A stretch of DNA of 64,000 bases from Certhia americana (lineage: Eukaryota; Chordata; Aves; Passeriformes; Certhiidae): positions 2,197,745 through 2,261,744 of the forward strand of contig CM031878.1 in the NCBI GenBank assembly GCA_018697195.1, in the 5' to 3' direction. A model generated the notes under the pieces. It did no database searches and was not told the origin of the DNA. It saw only the letters and a program-made list of their open reading frames with translations. Position numbers and translations under genes: made by a program. This document shows, one piece after another, positions 46,641-59,074 of this stretch. Numbering within the stretch: the first letter of the stretch is position 1; each line of letters starts with the position of its first letter.

Positions 46641-49544
46641 AAGAGGTCAAGGAACAAAAGGATGTGCCCACCTTGAGTTGGATTTGGAACCCGGTTGCAC
46701 TGTGTGTAAATGAAAATGTGAAGTGACTTCTCTGTATTTTGTGCCCGTGTAAAAGTGATCAGAGTTGTCTAGATGTTAAAAAATATTGTAGTAGAGTAGA
46801 GATATATTTTCTAAGTTTGATTTAGGCAGCCTAAACCAGATAACAATTCTATATTATGTATAACAATTGTATGATGCACGCTTCCATTTCTATTTGTGTA
46901 TATATACATGCTTTTTAACATTCCTTGCAAATGTATTTTACAATTTAACTCTTGTTTATCTATTGATACAGTTTTTCCTTATTTCCTGCATTTTCAGACC
47001 TTTTTTTACTGATTCACTTAGAGATGCTTTTTCTGCATGCCCACTAGACACACAGGCTCATGCCATGATGCCCTCAGATGTTGAGATATTCCATTGGCCT
47101 TTATGCCTAAGGGAAAGCTGAAAGTGCCCTTGACTTTGTTATTTTTCCATATTCCCATTTATAGACCTAAACTGTAGGATTTTTTCCTGTTATTGCCTCT
47201 GTAATCTCTTGTGAGAAATGTTGCAGACCCTGTTTCACGCAGAAGGTCACACTATGGGGTCAAGGGCCACCATTCCCTTTTTTCACTGGAGGTTTGAGGA
47301 GGGTTTTTTAACCCACAGAACTGAGGGAGATGTTCAGATTATACTGGGTGGTGAAGAAAAGCAGATCTATTCCAAAGATATTTTCTGGTCAGTATGAAGT
47401 TAAGATAAATTAAATTATACAAAATGTACACCGTCACATGTAAAAATTATTCCTCCTGGGATGAAACTGTCTAAGTCTGGTCATGAAGTGTCCACTTGAA
47501 ACATGAACTTTTTATCCCTGTTAAATAAATTAATCAATAAATAGTGATACAATACTGTGAAAGAGAAGGCAAGGAAATGTGTCTTTTGAAGCAATGACTG
47601 TACAGATCATCCAATAAATCATCAGGGGATGAACAAGACAAAGCCTGGTAAACAGCAAATGATGCTGTGCATCCTCTCTATCCCTGCACAGCCAGCAGTT
47701 TGAGGAAAACCAGTGTTTTTATATCTCCTGTGGAAAAATTCCACGTACATTGCAGTGCAAAGTAATAATTAAAAATACCTTTTACTCTATAGTCCCCTGA
47801 CAAGCCACAAGGGCTCCAGGATTTTACAAAAAGTAGTCAATCTTGTGATAACTGAAATCTCTTTGGGAAAGGGAGTGACTTCTTTTGAGCCTGTGATGCA
47901 ACTGAGCAAAAGGAGCTCTGTGCTCACAGGAGGCATTTCAGTCCTTCAACAAACCCAGAGAATTCACCATCCAGTGATGGTAGAGCTCTGTACCTATCAC
48001 TGCTAGCACAGAGCTGACTTTTACTGGAAACTCCCCACACTGTCTGATCTTATTAATTTATTTGTTTATCTTCTCCTGCATGTCCCCTTACAGTCTTTCA
48101 TGTCGAATGCATGTAGCATTTTATAAAGATCAGAGATTTCAAGCTCAAGCCACTCCCTTCTGGATGGTGAGGAGCTGCTAGTTTTGCTTTGCATGTAACA
48201 CTATCAGGCACAGAGCTAGGCTTCCCATAAAACTTGGTGTTAGACCCACACCCATTCCAGCTTTTCTAACTCTGAGTTTACACCTTTAGCCAGGAGCAGA
48301 ACACAAGCTCTGGCATTGAAACATTCCCACTGGAGAAAAATTTATAGGCACTGCTGAACAAAGGTCTTCATCATCAGGGATGACTTTTTTAAACATGCCT
48401 GGGATCTAAAGGACTTGAAAAATGGGAAAAAAAACCTACATACTGGGAAAATAGTAGGGTATCCCTGGATGTCCTTAGCCTTCAAGCACAGTTTTGTATG
48501 TTAATAGGATGGTCAGTATGCCAAGAGCAGCACACAACCCTTGCTTCATTCTCACACTGGATAGAATAAAAGATGCTTTTATATGGTGGAAACATGAGCA
48601 ATCTGAAGGAAACTCTTTCCACTGAAGTGTTTTTGGGCCTGGGATTACCATCCTGGGTTTCACTCAGATCTCTAAATGGGTTCTCCCTGGGAAACAGGAG
48701 GTTACAAAAGCAGATGTCTGCTAGACACAATTGCCTATTTCCTCACAAGTGACGAAGTCTCTCACTTTGGTGAGTGTGGAAACCACTACAGTGCAATCTA
48801 TAATAACTCGAGGCATTTGTTTCAGAACACAACATTCTTTCATTACCCTCTCCCAACCTTCAACATTACTTCAGACACACATTATTAAACCACAGCTAAT
48901 TATTAAATATTTAACAAAGACTGTAGAGTATGTTGCAACTACCAAGGTAGGCAGAGATGTACAGATTGATTTCTCTCTGTCTGGAGCTCAGTGTGCATCA
49001 AACAGCATGGATGCTTTGAAATTTCGAATCACAAGGCCAAGTTTTGATGGTTGATATTGCTCAAAGGGGAGTGATTTCCTTAGCCCATGAATATTTTTAT
49101 GATATTGAAGGAACATCCAGAATAGAGAGAAAATCTTGGAATCCTAAAAAAAAAAAAAAAAATCTTCAAAGTTAAAAAAATATGTCTCTCTGGTTTAGTC
49201 AAAAATTCTTTTAGATAAATATGAAATATTTGACCATCTTAATCTATCATTATAATGTAATCAAATTTTTAAAAGGTAAGTTTCTTTCAAATAGAAGTAT
49301 TTTAATTATTTAAATTTAAAAAAAAAGTGCCGTCAAATTTTGAGGAAAACAAGAATAATTTAGACAAAGCCAGTCTTATTCAGTGGCAAGTTTTCCCTGC
49401 GTGACCTTTCAAACTTTGGAGTTGGCAGCTTGGTGTTTACGTTTCAGCTTTAAAGACCTTTGTTTAAATCCAATTTGCTTGTCATGTAGAATAAATGTTG
49501 GAACTTCTATTTAATCCTTTCACAGATATTTCTGCACACAGATT
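46641..49544. other. Non-coding sequence, no gene recognised
   Basis: No gene or transposon is recognised in this 2.9-kb stretch. An A17 run lies at 49146-49162. Frames of up to 107 codons (48731-49054) match nothing I know. Confidence 0.55.
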
Positions 49545-49695
49545 AATGAATTTTAAAGCCATTATGATCATCTAGTCTGACCTTCTGCATAACACGAGTC
49601 ATAAAATGTCACCCAGCAATTTTACATCAAGCCAAATCATCTGTGGTTGAGCTAAAGCTGTCACACCACAGAGCACGACTTTCAACAAAACCAGG
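49545..49695 (-). mobile_element. Ancient CR1 (turtle/crocodilian type), reverse
   Basis: The phrase 'ttatgatcatctagtctgac' followed by 'cttctgcataacacgagtca' is close to the reverse-complement 3' end of the old CR1 type abundant in turtles. The downstream text 'cacccagcaattttacatca' plus 'agccaaatcatctgtggttg' and 'agctaaag' keeps the same order. The core is surprisingly well preserved for an element predating birds. It belongs with the forward ancient copy at 28930-29390. Confidence 0.8.
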
Positions 49696-50044
49696 GGAGA
49701 TGAACAGTAGCAAGAACCACAGTTTAGCAAAGACAGTTTTTTTTGTGGCAGAGTATTAGCCAATTAAAGTTGCTATGGTACCAGAAACTGCAAGAAGTAC
49801 AAAATTAACTTTTTGATGTCTTCAAAAAAGAGTTGAATAAAAAGTTTCCAGTGTAAGATTTTTGGGACGCTCCTTATTTATTTGGGTCAGGGGTAAGAGG
49901 TCTCAGGCACACTCTGTCATCGTTATTGCAACAGTATTGCAACCTCAAGTTTTGATCCAGATTCCAGGAATATGGGCTGGAAAAGACAATTGCTGTAAGT
50001 ATGAGGTGTGGCTTTGAGCAGCTGGGTCTATTGGGAAGCAGAGA

Positions 50045-50335
50045 TAGAATGATTTGGGTAAGAAGGGACCTTAAAACTCATCTTATTCCACACCCTGTCA
50101 TGGGCAGGGACACCTTCCACTATCCCAAGTTGTTCCCAGCCCCATCCAACCTCTCCTTGGACACTTCCAGGGATCCAGGGGCAGCCACAGCTGCTCTAGT
50201 CACCCTGTGCCAGGGCCTGCCCACCCTCACAGGCAGTAATTGATTCCCAATTCCCAATCTGTCCCTGCCCTTTGTCAATTTGAAACTATTCCCCATTGTC
50301 CTTTCACTCTGTACCTTTTTCAAAGTCCCTGTTTA
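50045..50335 (-). mobile_element. CR1 LINE 3' end, reverse, well preserved
   Basis: 'agaagggaccttaaaactca', 'tcatgggcagggacaccttc', 'gggatccaggggcagccaca', 'caccctgtgccagggcctgc' and 'tgtcaatttgaaactattcc' follow CR1 reverse order, ending at 'cattgtcctttcactctgta'. It shares the GGATCCAGGGGCAGCC variant with the 44010 copy (there GGCTGCCCCTGGATCC), which supports a common subfamily. An 80-codon forward frame overlapping it is a by-product. Confidence 0.95.
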
Positions 50336-52535
50336 TGTTTTGAAGACGTTGAGTGAATATTACTGGATAAATATTATTAGATTCACTGGGTGGAAAAATT
50401 ATCCGATCAAATGTCACTGTTCCTCATAAAGTATCCAAAGCAGAGGAAAAAAAGTGATCTCACAGGCAATTATGGGAAGCTTATGACACATTTTCTTAAA
50501 ACTGGGTTCCTTTGGGATAGACACTGAGGAGAGCTACATGTGAGTTGCCCTTTGAATAGAAAGAAGGAGATTTTTTTTTTTTTTTTGGTGAAACTCAGCA
50601 ACCAAATAAGAAAAAAAAGAACACAAAATGAAAGCCCCCAATTTTTTTTTTTTATAATGAGCATGCTTAAGAGGACTTAGAAGACTGAAAAACTCTTCTT
50701 CCTTTCCTTCCTTGTTAATTGCAAACAGAGCATTTCCTCTTTCCTTTTTCCTCCTATATTCTGAAAATAATGGAAGACAAATTTGAAAAGTAGATCATAG
50801 GTGGACTAATCAGAGAGAGAGGCTGAAGGATTGAATATTGTGGATGAACTATACAAGCCATCAAACACACCTTAATTGTCTCAATAAAGCATAGCCAAAC
50901 CCAAACTGTGCTGGACTAAGATCTTGCATTAAGTGATGTTTTAGAAGTAGGCTTAAAAAAAAAAATAAAATAAAAAATTCCATTTTACATGTGCTGATCT
51001 GACTGCTGCTGCAGAGAGTTGGAATAATTTCTGCCAACACTCATTGCCTGGTTTGGTTTGGGCAAGTCACACCTATAACAAGTGTTTTGGGGCTTGTGTG
51101 TAACCTGCTGGCTCTTGTTAAAGTACATTTCAGCCTTTGATGTATGTGAAACAATATTGTCAATCTCCCTTTACCACACAAATCATAAGCCTGACTAATA
51201 AAAACACAAAGACTGTGTATATAATAATGAGCTCCCAAAGGGTGGAAAGAGGGTTCTTTCACACTGAGCTGCACACAAGCACGTATTAATGCAGTTTGAT
51301 TTGATCACTGGAAAATTGTGTCCTGTAATTACTAAGCAAACATGAGGTGGAACGACAGGAAAATGCAATGAAACGGGGCTTTGAGGTGGAAGATGGATTT
51401 TCAGAAAGTGCAGTTGGGAAGGAGCACACACAAATCCTGCACAACTGCCTTGAAATACAAGGGACCCATTGGCTAAAAGATTAATTGTAAGCTCACTTAG
51501 TCCAGCAGGACCTGTATGGGGCAGTATAGACCAAGAATTATCTTGAAAGAAGGGACTCTGGGGAATGTGGGTTCTCATACAGTCAGCACAAGTTTTGGAA
51601 AACATCAGTTTTTCTGAAAGACTCCTGTATTCCTTCCAAAATGATTGATTTTTTTAAAATATAAAATTCAGTTTTAATTGTAGTACTTTTTAGCAGCAGG
51701 ATTGTAACACCGTTTCCCTTTATTGGATGTTATCATAACACACAAAATTAATTTACTCAAAGTCCTTCAGTATATTCACAAATATCACTCTCCTATGTCA
51801 TGATATCAATAATTACACCTTAATTTTCAATTTTTTTCATTCATCAGCATTAGAGGTCTTTTTTACAAAGTCAAAGATTCTACAAATGCACGTCTTTCTC
51901 TTAGGAGGCTACCAAAAAGTGAATTTTTTCTGCAGACTTCCTTGGTGATGCTTACAAAAATCCAGCCTACCTTGCAGAGACTGTGTGTGCTGTAAGAAAT
52001 GGACGGATGTGTGCAAGCACCCATAAATCTTGGTTTTCCTGCCTTCCCTGACATCTATGCTGCCAGATGGAAGGACATCTTGGCAAAGAGGGTGCTTTCA
52101 GCATCCTTTCACTTCCTTCATTTGTGTGCTTTGAGGTGGAAATAGGCATAGCTGGGCAGAGTTATTGAGTGTAACAAAAAGAGGGTGTTATTACTAGCAC
52201 ACGTCCTGGTGGTGACTGAGGGTGAGCAGTGACTACTGGGCATCCCATTCCAATCCCACTGTGAATGCCAGATCTCTCTGTTTGCAAGAAGGTTCTCAAA
52301 TTTACCCTTAATTTGGAGAATGGTGTACTCCTACCAGTTGTTGTGGGCTTGGATAAGTATCCTGACACAACATGTTCCCTGTTTTCTCAATTACACAGAA
52401 ATTGCTTGTGTACAATTCAGTGGCACGCACAGCCTGGCACATGCTGCAAAACCTCCAGAAGTGTCAGAGTAGCAGTAAAGCTTCTTGGGAAGAGAAGCAA
52501 ACAATTAATTTCCAGCAAACAATAAAAATAAAAGT
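50336..52535. other. Non-coding sequence, no gene recognised
   Basis: No gene or transposon is recognised. A T16 run lies at 50571-50586 and an A/T-rich tract at about 50954-50979. A 136-codon reverse frame (51195-51605) has no recognisable domain. Confidence 0.55.
50571..50586. repeat. T16 homopolymer
   Basis: Sixteen consecutive T. Confidence 0.9.
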
Positions 52536-52539
52536 AATA

Positions 52540-52700
52540 TTAGAGATGTAAAGGTCCTAATAACAATGATGAGGGCTGGTGATGCATTTATTAGTCTCCT
52601 TTGTGTACTCACTTGAAACATTTATCATCACTGAACTAGCTGGTTATCCTCTTTTAATTATTTCATATGGAATAATTAAATAAAATGAAGACAATAATCT
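52540..52700. promoter_or_regulatory. Candidate homeodomain-rich enhancer block
   Basis: This short unique block has dense TAAT-type words (TTATTAG, TTTAATTATT, AATAATTAAA, ACAATAATC), a CATATG E-box and a perfect 10-bp inverted repeat at 52653-52680. It contains no simple repeat or transposon. It fits the style of a developmental enhancer; function is inference. Confidence 0.35.
52653..52680. repeat. Perfect 10-bp inverted repeat of homeodomain-like sites
   Basis: TTTAATTATT (52653-52662) is exactly reverse-complementary to AATAATTAAA (52671-52680) across an 8-bp spacer TCATATGG. Each arm carries a TAATTA-related core, so the arrangement could seat a homeodomain dimer. Confidence 0.6.
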
Positions 52701-53229
52701 TTTATAGATGGTTACGAGGAGGAAAAATTTTTTCTCAGGAAACTGAATATAGATTTTTATTCCTCCCCTTTACCTCCCAAGACTTTAGAGATCTAATGCA
52801 TTCAGTGCTGCTGCATAAAGAGAGCTCCTGAATTCTCTGAATTATTTATTTTTAATAGTTAACCATCATTTGAAAGTCTCACCTGGATGACCTATGATTG
52901 AAGATCAAGCCTCATTGAGCACAGTGTTTTGTTCTGATGACAGGTTTCCAGACAATTTCCTGTGTGTTATATGAGAAGCTGAAAATCCTGCATACTGCTT
53001 GTATTTAAAAGGGCCATACAGCCCTGCTGAGGTTTCCCAGGCACCCAGGGCTGTGATCTGTCCCTCTCTGCTGGATGCTGCCCTGTTCTGAAGGCACAGG
53101 ACAAGAATAGAGAAAACTGAGATATCACTTTCCTTTGCTGCAGCTCTTCAGGCCTCCTGGCCCTCCCTGTGTCCACAGCTCACATGCCAAATCTGCATGA
53201 GGATGTAGATCTGGAGATGTAAAATGACA
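52701..53229. other. Non-coding sequence, no gene recognised
   Basis: No gene or transposon is recognised. Reverse frames near 52967-53176 and 53125-53322 run into the CR1 element and are not genes. Confidence 0.5.
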
Positions 53230-53355
53230 GGGGGATGGGGCTCTGATCAGCCCAGTCTGGTTCAAGATGTCCCTGCTCATTACAGGGTGGCTGGACAAGG
53301 TGGCCTTTAAAGGCACCTCCAATCAGAACTGTTCTGTGGTTCTGTGGTTCCATGG
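53230..53355 (+). mobile_element. CR1 LINE 3' end, forward
   Basis: 'gggggatggggctctgatca', 'caagatgtccctgctcatta', 'cagggtggctggacaaggtg', 'cctttaaaggcacctccaat' and the tail TTCTGTGGTTCTGTGG are the CR1 3' end in order. This is the 'gatgtccctgctcattgcag' subtype, different from the 'gtgtccctgcccatggcag' subtype of the 44010 and 50045 copies. Confidence 0.92.
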
Positions 53356-55660
53356 GTTGGAGAGACAGAGAGGCCAAGGCACTCTGATGAAAACCTTCAA
53401 GAGCTGGGTATGGAGAAACAAAAGCACGAAACTGGCTGGCAACTTGTCTTTGTTAGATGAAGACCACTTTTGACTCTACCTTCTTGCTGTGTCCCAGGTA
53501 AGCTCCCTTACATAGGCAGAGATCTGTCAGGTTGGGAAAAGAATCAGGAACATGACCTCTGGGCAGATGAGGTACAGATACACTCAGGTTTCACATCACT
53601 AGAGAAAATTTCAAGCTGCAGTCGAGTCTAAAATAAGGGGCAGGTAATGTAGTCCACAAAGCAAGCTGAAGCTTGTGGCAACATGTGGGGAGGAGAGAAG
53701 GAAGTGTCAGAGAGAGCAGCAAGGGTGGAACTCATTGCTCTGCCTCAAAGATATTTGAACATGTTTCTACCTACAGCCAGTGAAGAAAGATGAGTATTCC
53801 AAAGCAAGGAGGGACACAGCTCACCGCCTGACATGGGGCATATGAATCATCCTCCTGTGCTCTCAAGCTGCTACAGCCCAGCCCACATCCTGCTAGAGTC
53901 CTTGCAAGAGGTGGCGGTGGTGTCAGCAGGCAGATGGGCTGAGAATGGCAACCTACATTTCATACTGCACAGATCTCAACAACCAACTGTATTTTTGCCT
54001 CTTTGATCCTGCTGAGTTGCCAAAGAGGAGCAGACTAGCTGACTAGTAGACTAAATCCTTTTGCAGCAAATTCTCCAGGTGTCCTGTTGGAGGGGAACGT
54101 AATTGCTTCCATGGAGAATGTGTCTTCCAGCAGGGAATGGAGAGGGCCAGCAGTAAACTGTGTCTTTTCTCAACAAACAGTCTTTCCCTCTGTGTAATCC
54201 CAATACCAAATTTGATCTTGATATTAACTGAAATTAGAAAGGTATGTTATAAATGAAAGTTTATGAAAGGTGGTCCTCTAGTTAAGGTGCTTTTGACTTA
54301 ATGGTATTCCTAAGAGGAAGAGAGTTTCTGAATCTGGAAAAACAATCATTATTCACATCACAGTTCTTACAGTATTTTCCTATTAAGACTTGTTTACATG
54401 ACACCATTGTTTGGTCATAAATATACCCATTCTATAGCTTAATGAAAAGAACTCTTTTTGCAGCTTCAGCTGAGCATATCTGGGGAATGCTGTGGGTGGT
54501 GGTTTTCTGTTTGGTTGGTTTATTTTTTTATTTTTGTTTTGGGAGGTGAGGAGGGTGTCTGTGCTATTGAATGTCTAATCTGGGCTGTGTCAACCTGCAC
54601 ATCTGAACACACATAGACACTCAGCATCAGAGTCAATGTTGTTGTTGTTTCTTAAATTAGTTCATGTCCACACGGAAACATTTAACCCACCAGTGTTTCC
54701 CTCTAGCCACCTGCCTTAATTCCAGGACAACACTGATGTCCTGTGGTCTGAGTCTTGGCTCATTCTCAGCCCAGTTGAACAGCAAACCCTCTTAGAAAAT
54801 TTGTTTCTCACAGGGTTTCCAGCGTCATAACTTACTACAGGAAAAGGCCATAATTTTGACTTGCTTTACAGATGTCAAATCCTTCATGGAACTCAGTTTA
54901 AGCTTTAGGCTCTATGTCAAAAATAATACAAAAAACTGGCTGTAATTACCTCCTGGAGTTAGCTTGCAATAAATTAAAACAAAATTAAAAAAAATAAAAT
55001 CCATCCCACATTTTAAAGGAATTTTGACTTTCTGCCTAGATATATATTTTTTCACTCCTTGCTTGGAAACTTAAAGAAGGGAACAATTAATGAAAACCAA
55101 TTGCTCAAAAAGACATGGTTTTCAGATCATGTTTGTTTTCATATCTTAAACTAGCTCACTGTATCTTAACATAGTTTTAATTCATAAGAAAACCTCAAGA
55201 CAGATTAGAAATGTAGATTGGAGGAGGAAAGATATAATTTTTTTATTTTACTTTGACCCTATGTTATTCATTCCTTCCTGGAAAACTATTTTTTCTTTTT
55301 TCCTTTTTGGCTGCTCTAATACTTTATTATTTTTATAGTATGCATTATTGTAATTGAAGGGGTGTATATTTTTATGGACAAAACCCTATTTTTGCTTCCA
55401 TTGCCAGAGACTGCTAGTAACATGCAAATTAAATGCAGGCCTTTGGAATGGCAAAATATTTTGGTTTGTGCCCTTCCTCCAGCACACTATTATTTTCACT
55501 AGTTCACCTTTTTCTTTCTTGGGTGTAATAGGAAACAAAAGGTCTGTGCTGCTTTGAGGAAAGCAGATTGTGCAGGGTTTGGGACCTAAACAGGAGCTGG
55601 AAATATGACGACAGGTATCTTGATTAATTTTTTAAATGGAGGAAAACACACTGGTTTGGG

Positions 55661-55710
<50 letters not shown>

Positions 55711-58700
55711 TTATCTTTTTTTTTTTTGTTATCATTATATTTATGTGTTTATCCATCACAAAACCTGAACTTCCAGACGATAAGCAGGTAGATACAGCAC
55801 TGATCCAGAACTGGGCATTTACCCACTCTCGGGGTTGGGCTCAGCAGTGCATCCAACTAACAACAACCAGTAACAGTGTTACTTCTTAAATTGTCTGTTT
55901 TGAAATGAAATATTACCTGTTTCGTCCTGAGTTCATGCTTTGCCATCCTGTTTTGCCACCCCCTGGGCACACCGTGGCTAGGAAGGCACAGTGGGAGCAT
56001 GAGGTATTTGGGCTCTGTTTGGAAGCAAACTTGGAGCTCTGCCTTCTGCAAGCAGACCCTGTTTCTCTCTGAAAATGATCTTTCCCTGTAGGATGGACTT
56101 TTCCCCTCCTCTCACTGCTGACTGGCTGTACTACTTGGGTTTGAATCCCTCCTGACTCTGTTTCCTGAAGTTTGGCTTGACCCTGGGCCATAAGCCTTGC
56201 CCAGATGCAAAGTTTGTTCCAATCTTTGGTTGTTCTGGCTTTTGTTGCCTGGTTTTAAGCACAGTACATAATTTATCAGGTGTTTTAGTCTAAACTCAGT
56301 CTAAAACCTGTGAAAGTACTCTACAGTTATGTGTGTGGATGTTTATATACATGCATCTCCCAACAACAACACCAAAATATTTTGCATGACTTTTGATTTA
56401 AAAGGGGGAAAAAGTTAAAAATCTAGCTTTAAGTCAGAATATCTGTATTATCAAATCAATCAGTCCTTGTTAGGGAATTACCATTTGAAATTCAAGATAG
56501 CAGCTTTTCAGAGTAAATGGTGAATTAGCTACTCCATATTTAAACCTAAAAAAATAATGTGCTAATCTCTAAGTCAAAGACCTTGGATCCCTGACTAAAA
56601 TTGCTTGTGTTTTTCAAGTTCTATATAAGAAACATGAAGCAGAGTGTGTAAAGTACTGCAAGTTTTGCCAAAATTTTTTGCATTCATCAATGTGTAAAAC
56701 TAACTCTCTGAACTAATTGCTGCCAGAAACTCACTTTATAGAAGCAATCATAATGAGTAAGTCTTTGAGTCTAATGGATTTGCTTCAAGGGGGAAGCAAA
56801 ATGAGCCAACAAAGAGGTATGCAAAGTTTTCCAAGGATTTAAGGTCAAATAAGACACCAACTTCAGAAGTGTAATGACAAGTAGGAAATCAGGACTTTCA
56901 GACACAGGAAAAGGTCACCCTTCTACTGTAAGTGAGGATGTTTCCATAAATCAATATCTTTTTTGTTGCATATGACAGAGTAATTTCATTATCCCAAAAC
57001 ACAGAAATCTAAGAAATCAGCATAATTACTGGTGAAATTAAGCTGAAAATTTTGACTGATTTTCACATCTTTTCTCAGTTTTATATTTTCAAAATAATCT
57101 TTAATTCCTTTAAAAATGGTGAAACAAATGGTGTCACACTTTACAGGGCTGATTGTTTCAGGCTGATAGCAGACACAGGTATATTTAATCATCCATCCTA
57201 CAGACTGCTCTTCCCCATTCATTACACTGACAGCCCCAGCCCAGCCCAGTGGCCATTAATGTGCTCAGAAAAGGGGATGTAGAGTGTCTGCCTCACACAT
57301 CATCCTAAAGCATGGACTAAGAAGAGGAGAGAGTTCCATTCTGTGTGGCTGAATACAGGGAGACCAGGAAGAGGGAGAGGAAAAAGGGTAAAATCTGTAT
57401 TCTCCCATTGCTGAGAAGAGAGATGGAGTTCAGCTTGTCTGGGGCAAAGAAATAATCTCTACACACAACCCAGCTAACTTAGTCAGTGGGAGGGATACTG
57501 GGCAGATTGTTCCCATACAGAGTTTTCCCTGACTCCATCTTCCTCAAATTTTAAGCCACCTAAACCCCCAATAAATTATAATAAAAAAATGCATCTGTAG
57601 TAAATTCTACTCAATCTAATAACTCTATCACTGAGCTTAAATTATGGAGTTCACTTTCTTGAATAATACAAGTGTTTGTTTTAACTAACCTTAAACAGTC
57701 ATAAAAATCCCATTATCAGGCATTTGGGCATTCCTACAATCTAGTACCAAATGTCAAAAGAGAAGCAATTCAGATTAAAAAAAAAAAACAAAACAAAGAA
57801 CCCGCAACATTTAAGAACACATGCTTTAAAAAGGTCTTGCCAAGATATGAAGTTAAAGGTAAAGGAGAACCACAACCACAGCTTTTTTATCGCCTCTGAT
57901 CACCTTTGCCTTTTATTCCTTTTCCCTGCAGGGACCAGGGTGTCTTTTTGATCTGTGGAATCCATACAAGATGTGACAAGAAATTCCAACCTACCAACAC
58001 AGGGGAAGAGAGAGAGATGCTGATTTCCATTTCTGAAACATGTATAGTGTTCAGAGGCTTTACAAGGATGAATTTAGAGGAGACAGGTCAAAAAGTCCAA
58101 AATTTCTTTTCCAGCATTGCCTTGTGTATCCTGCACACTCCCACTTCACCAGACATGGCTGTGCATCACTTTGCAGAGTTTCCTATCCAGGCCACCAGCC
58201 TCATACAGGTATCTGCTTCTGTGTTGTCTTGAGTTTTTAGTGATTACATGTCTAGAATTTTCTCACTGTCCTTTACTGGATCGTCTTAAAGAGTCACTTG
58301 AATTTTCTAACAAACTAATTATTCACTTTTGCAGCCATGGATGTTAATGATGCTCTAGTCTTGAGATCTCTGCTCGCCATGCACAGTGATTTTGCCTGTG
58401 GTTGGCTGAAATGAGCTATGCCTAGACAAAATGGAATTAGCTAAGAAATATTGAGGGGAAATAAAATGGCTTGAGGTACATAGTGTGAATAATCCTGTTT
58501 GGATTTCAAAACAGATAACTTCATTTCTGTCAGTTAGGAAAGTTCTGTCTATTCACCAGTGAAAATCTGTTCTTGCCTGACACAGCAATCCTGTTTCTGG
58601 ATTTTTGGCATGGCTGGATTTTTTTGGCACTAATCAAGCTTTTTTTTTGTGAAATATTTGAACTCAAATGAAGTTTAAAGATACTGTAATGTCTCTTTTC

Positions 58701-59074
58701 AGGATGGAGTTTTATGATTCCCTAGCATTTCCACATGCTGCAACTTTGTCATGGCTGTTTAAGACTTCTGAAGATATTTTAAAGTGCAAATATTTTGTAC
58801 TTCCTCTGTTCATTTCAAAAAGAAATGATTACAATATGTTTATATTCCTGCAATCTGATTGCTTCTGATGGGGAGTCAATTTTTCACCAAGAATTTAGGA
58901 TTTTGGTGACAATGAGATTTCCTAAACTAGAACAGAACTACACTAAAACACAATCTAAGCAGGAGGCTCATCAGGGACATTAAAGCAGAATATGAGATGG
59001 CTGATGAAATCAGTGATTTGTTAAGACTTGCAGCCAAAAGTAGAGGCCACCATTAAAAAAGAAGAAAAAGTCAG
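53356..59074. other. Non-coding sequence, no gene recognised
   Basis: About 5.7 kb without a recognised gene or transposon. It holds the T47 tract at 55663-55709 and an A-rich run at 57778-57788. Frames of up to 108 codons (57906-58232) match nothing I know, and three overlapping forward frames there argue for chance openness. A TGTTGTTGTTGTTT stretch lies near 54637-54650. Confidence 0.55.
55663..55737. repeat. T47 homopolymer with GTTATC-flanked second T run
   Basis: Forty-seven consecutive T (55663-55709) are followed by GTTATC, another 12 T, and GTTATC again. The repeated GTTATC suggests slippage duplication at the tract edge. A Phe-rich open frame across it (55605-55889) is an artefact. 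It might be the tail of a reverse-inserted retroposed sequence, but no body is recognised beside it. Confidence 0.9.

Noticed and set aside
55605..55889. 94-codon frame with a long Phe run
   Set aside because: The openness comes from the T47 homopolymer.
56138..56148. GGTTTGAATCC, a tRNA B-box-like word
   Set aside because: No matching A box or cloverleaf could be built around it and no terminator T run follows.
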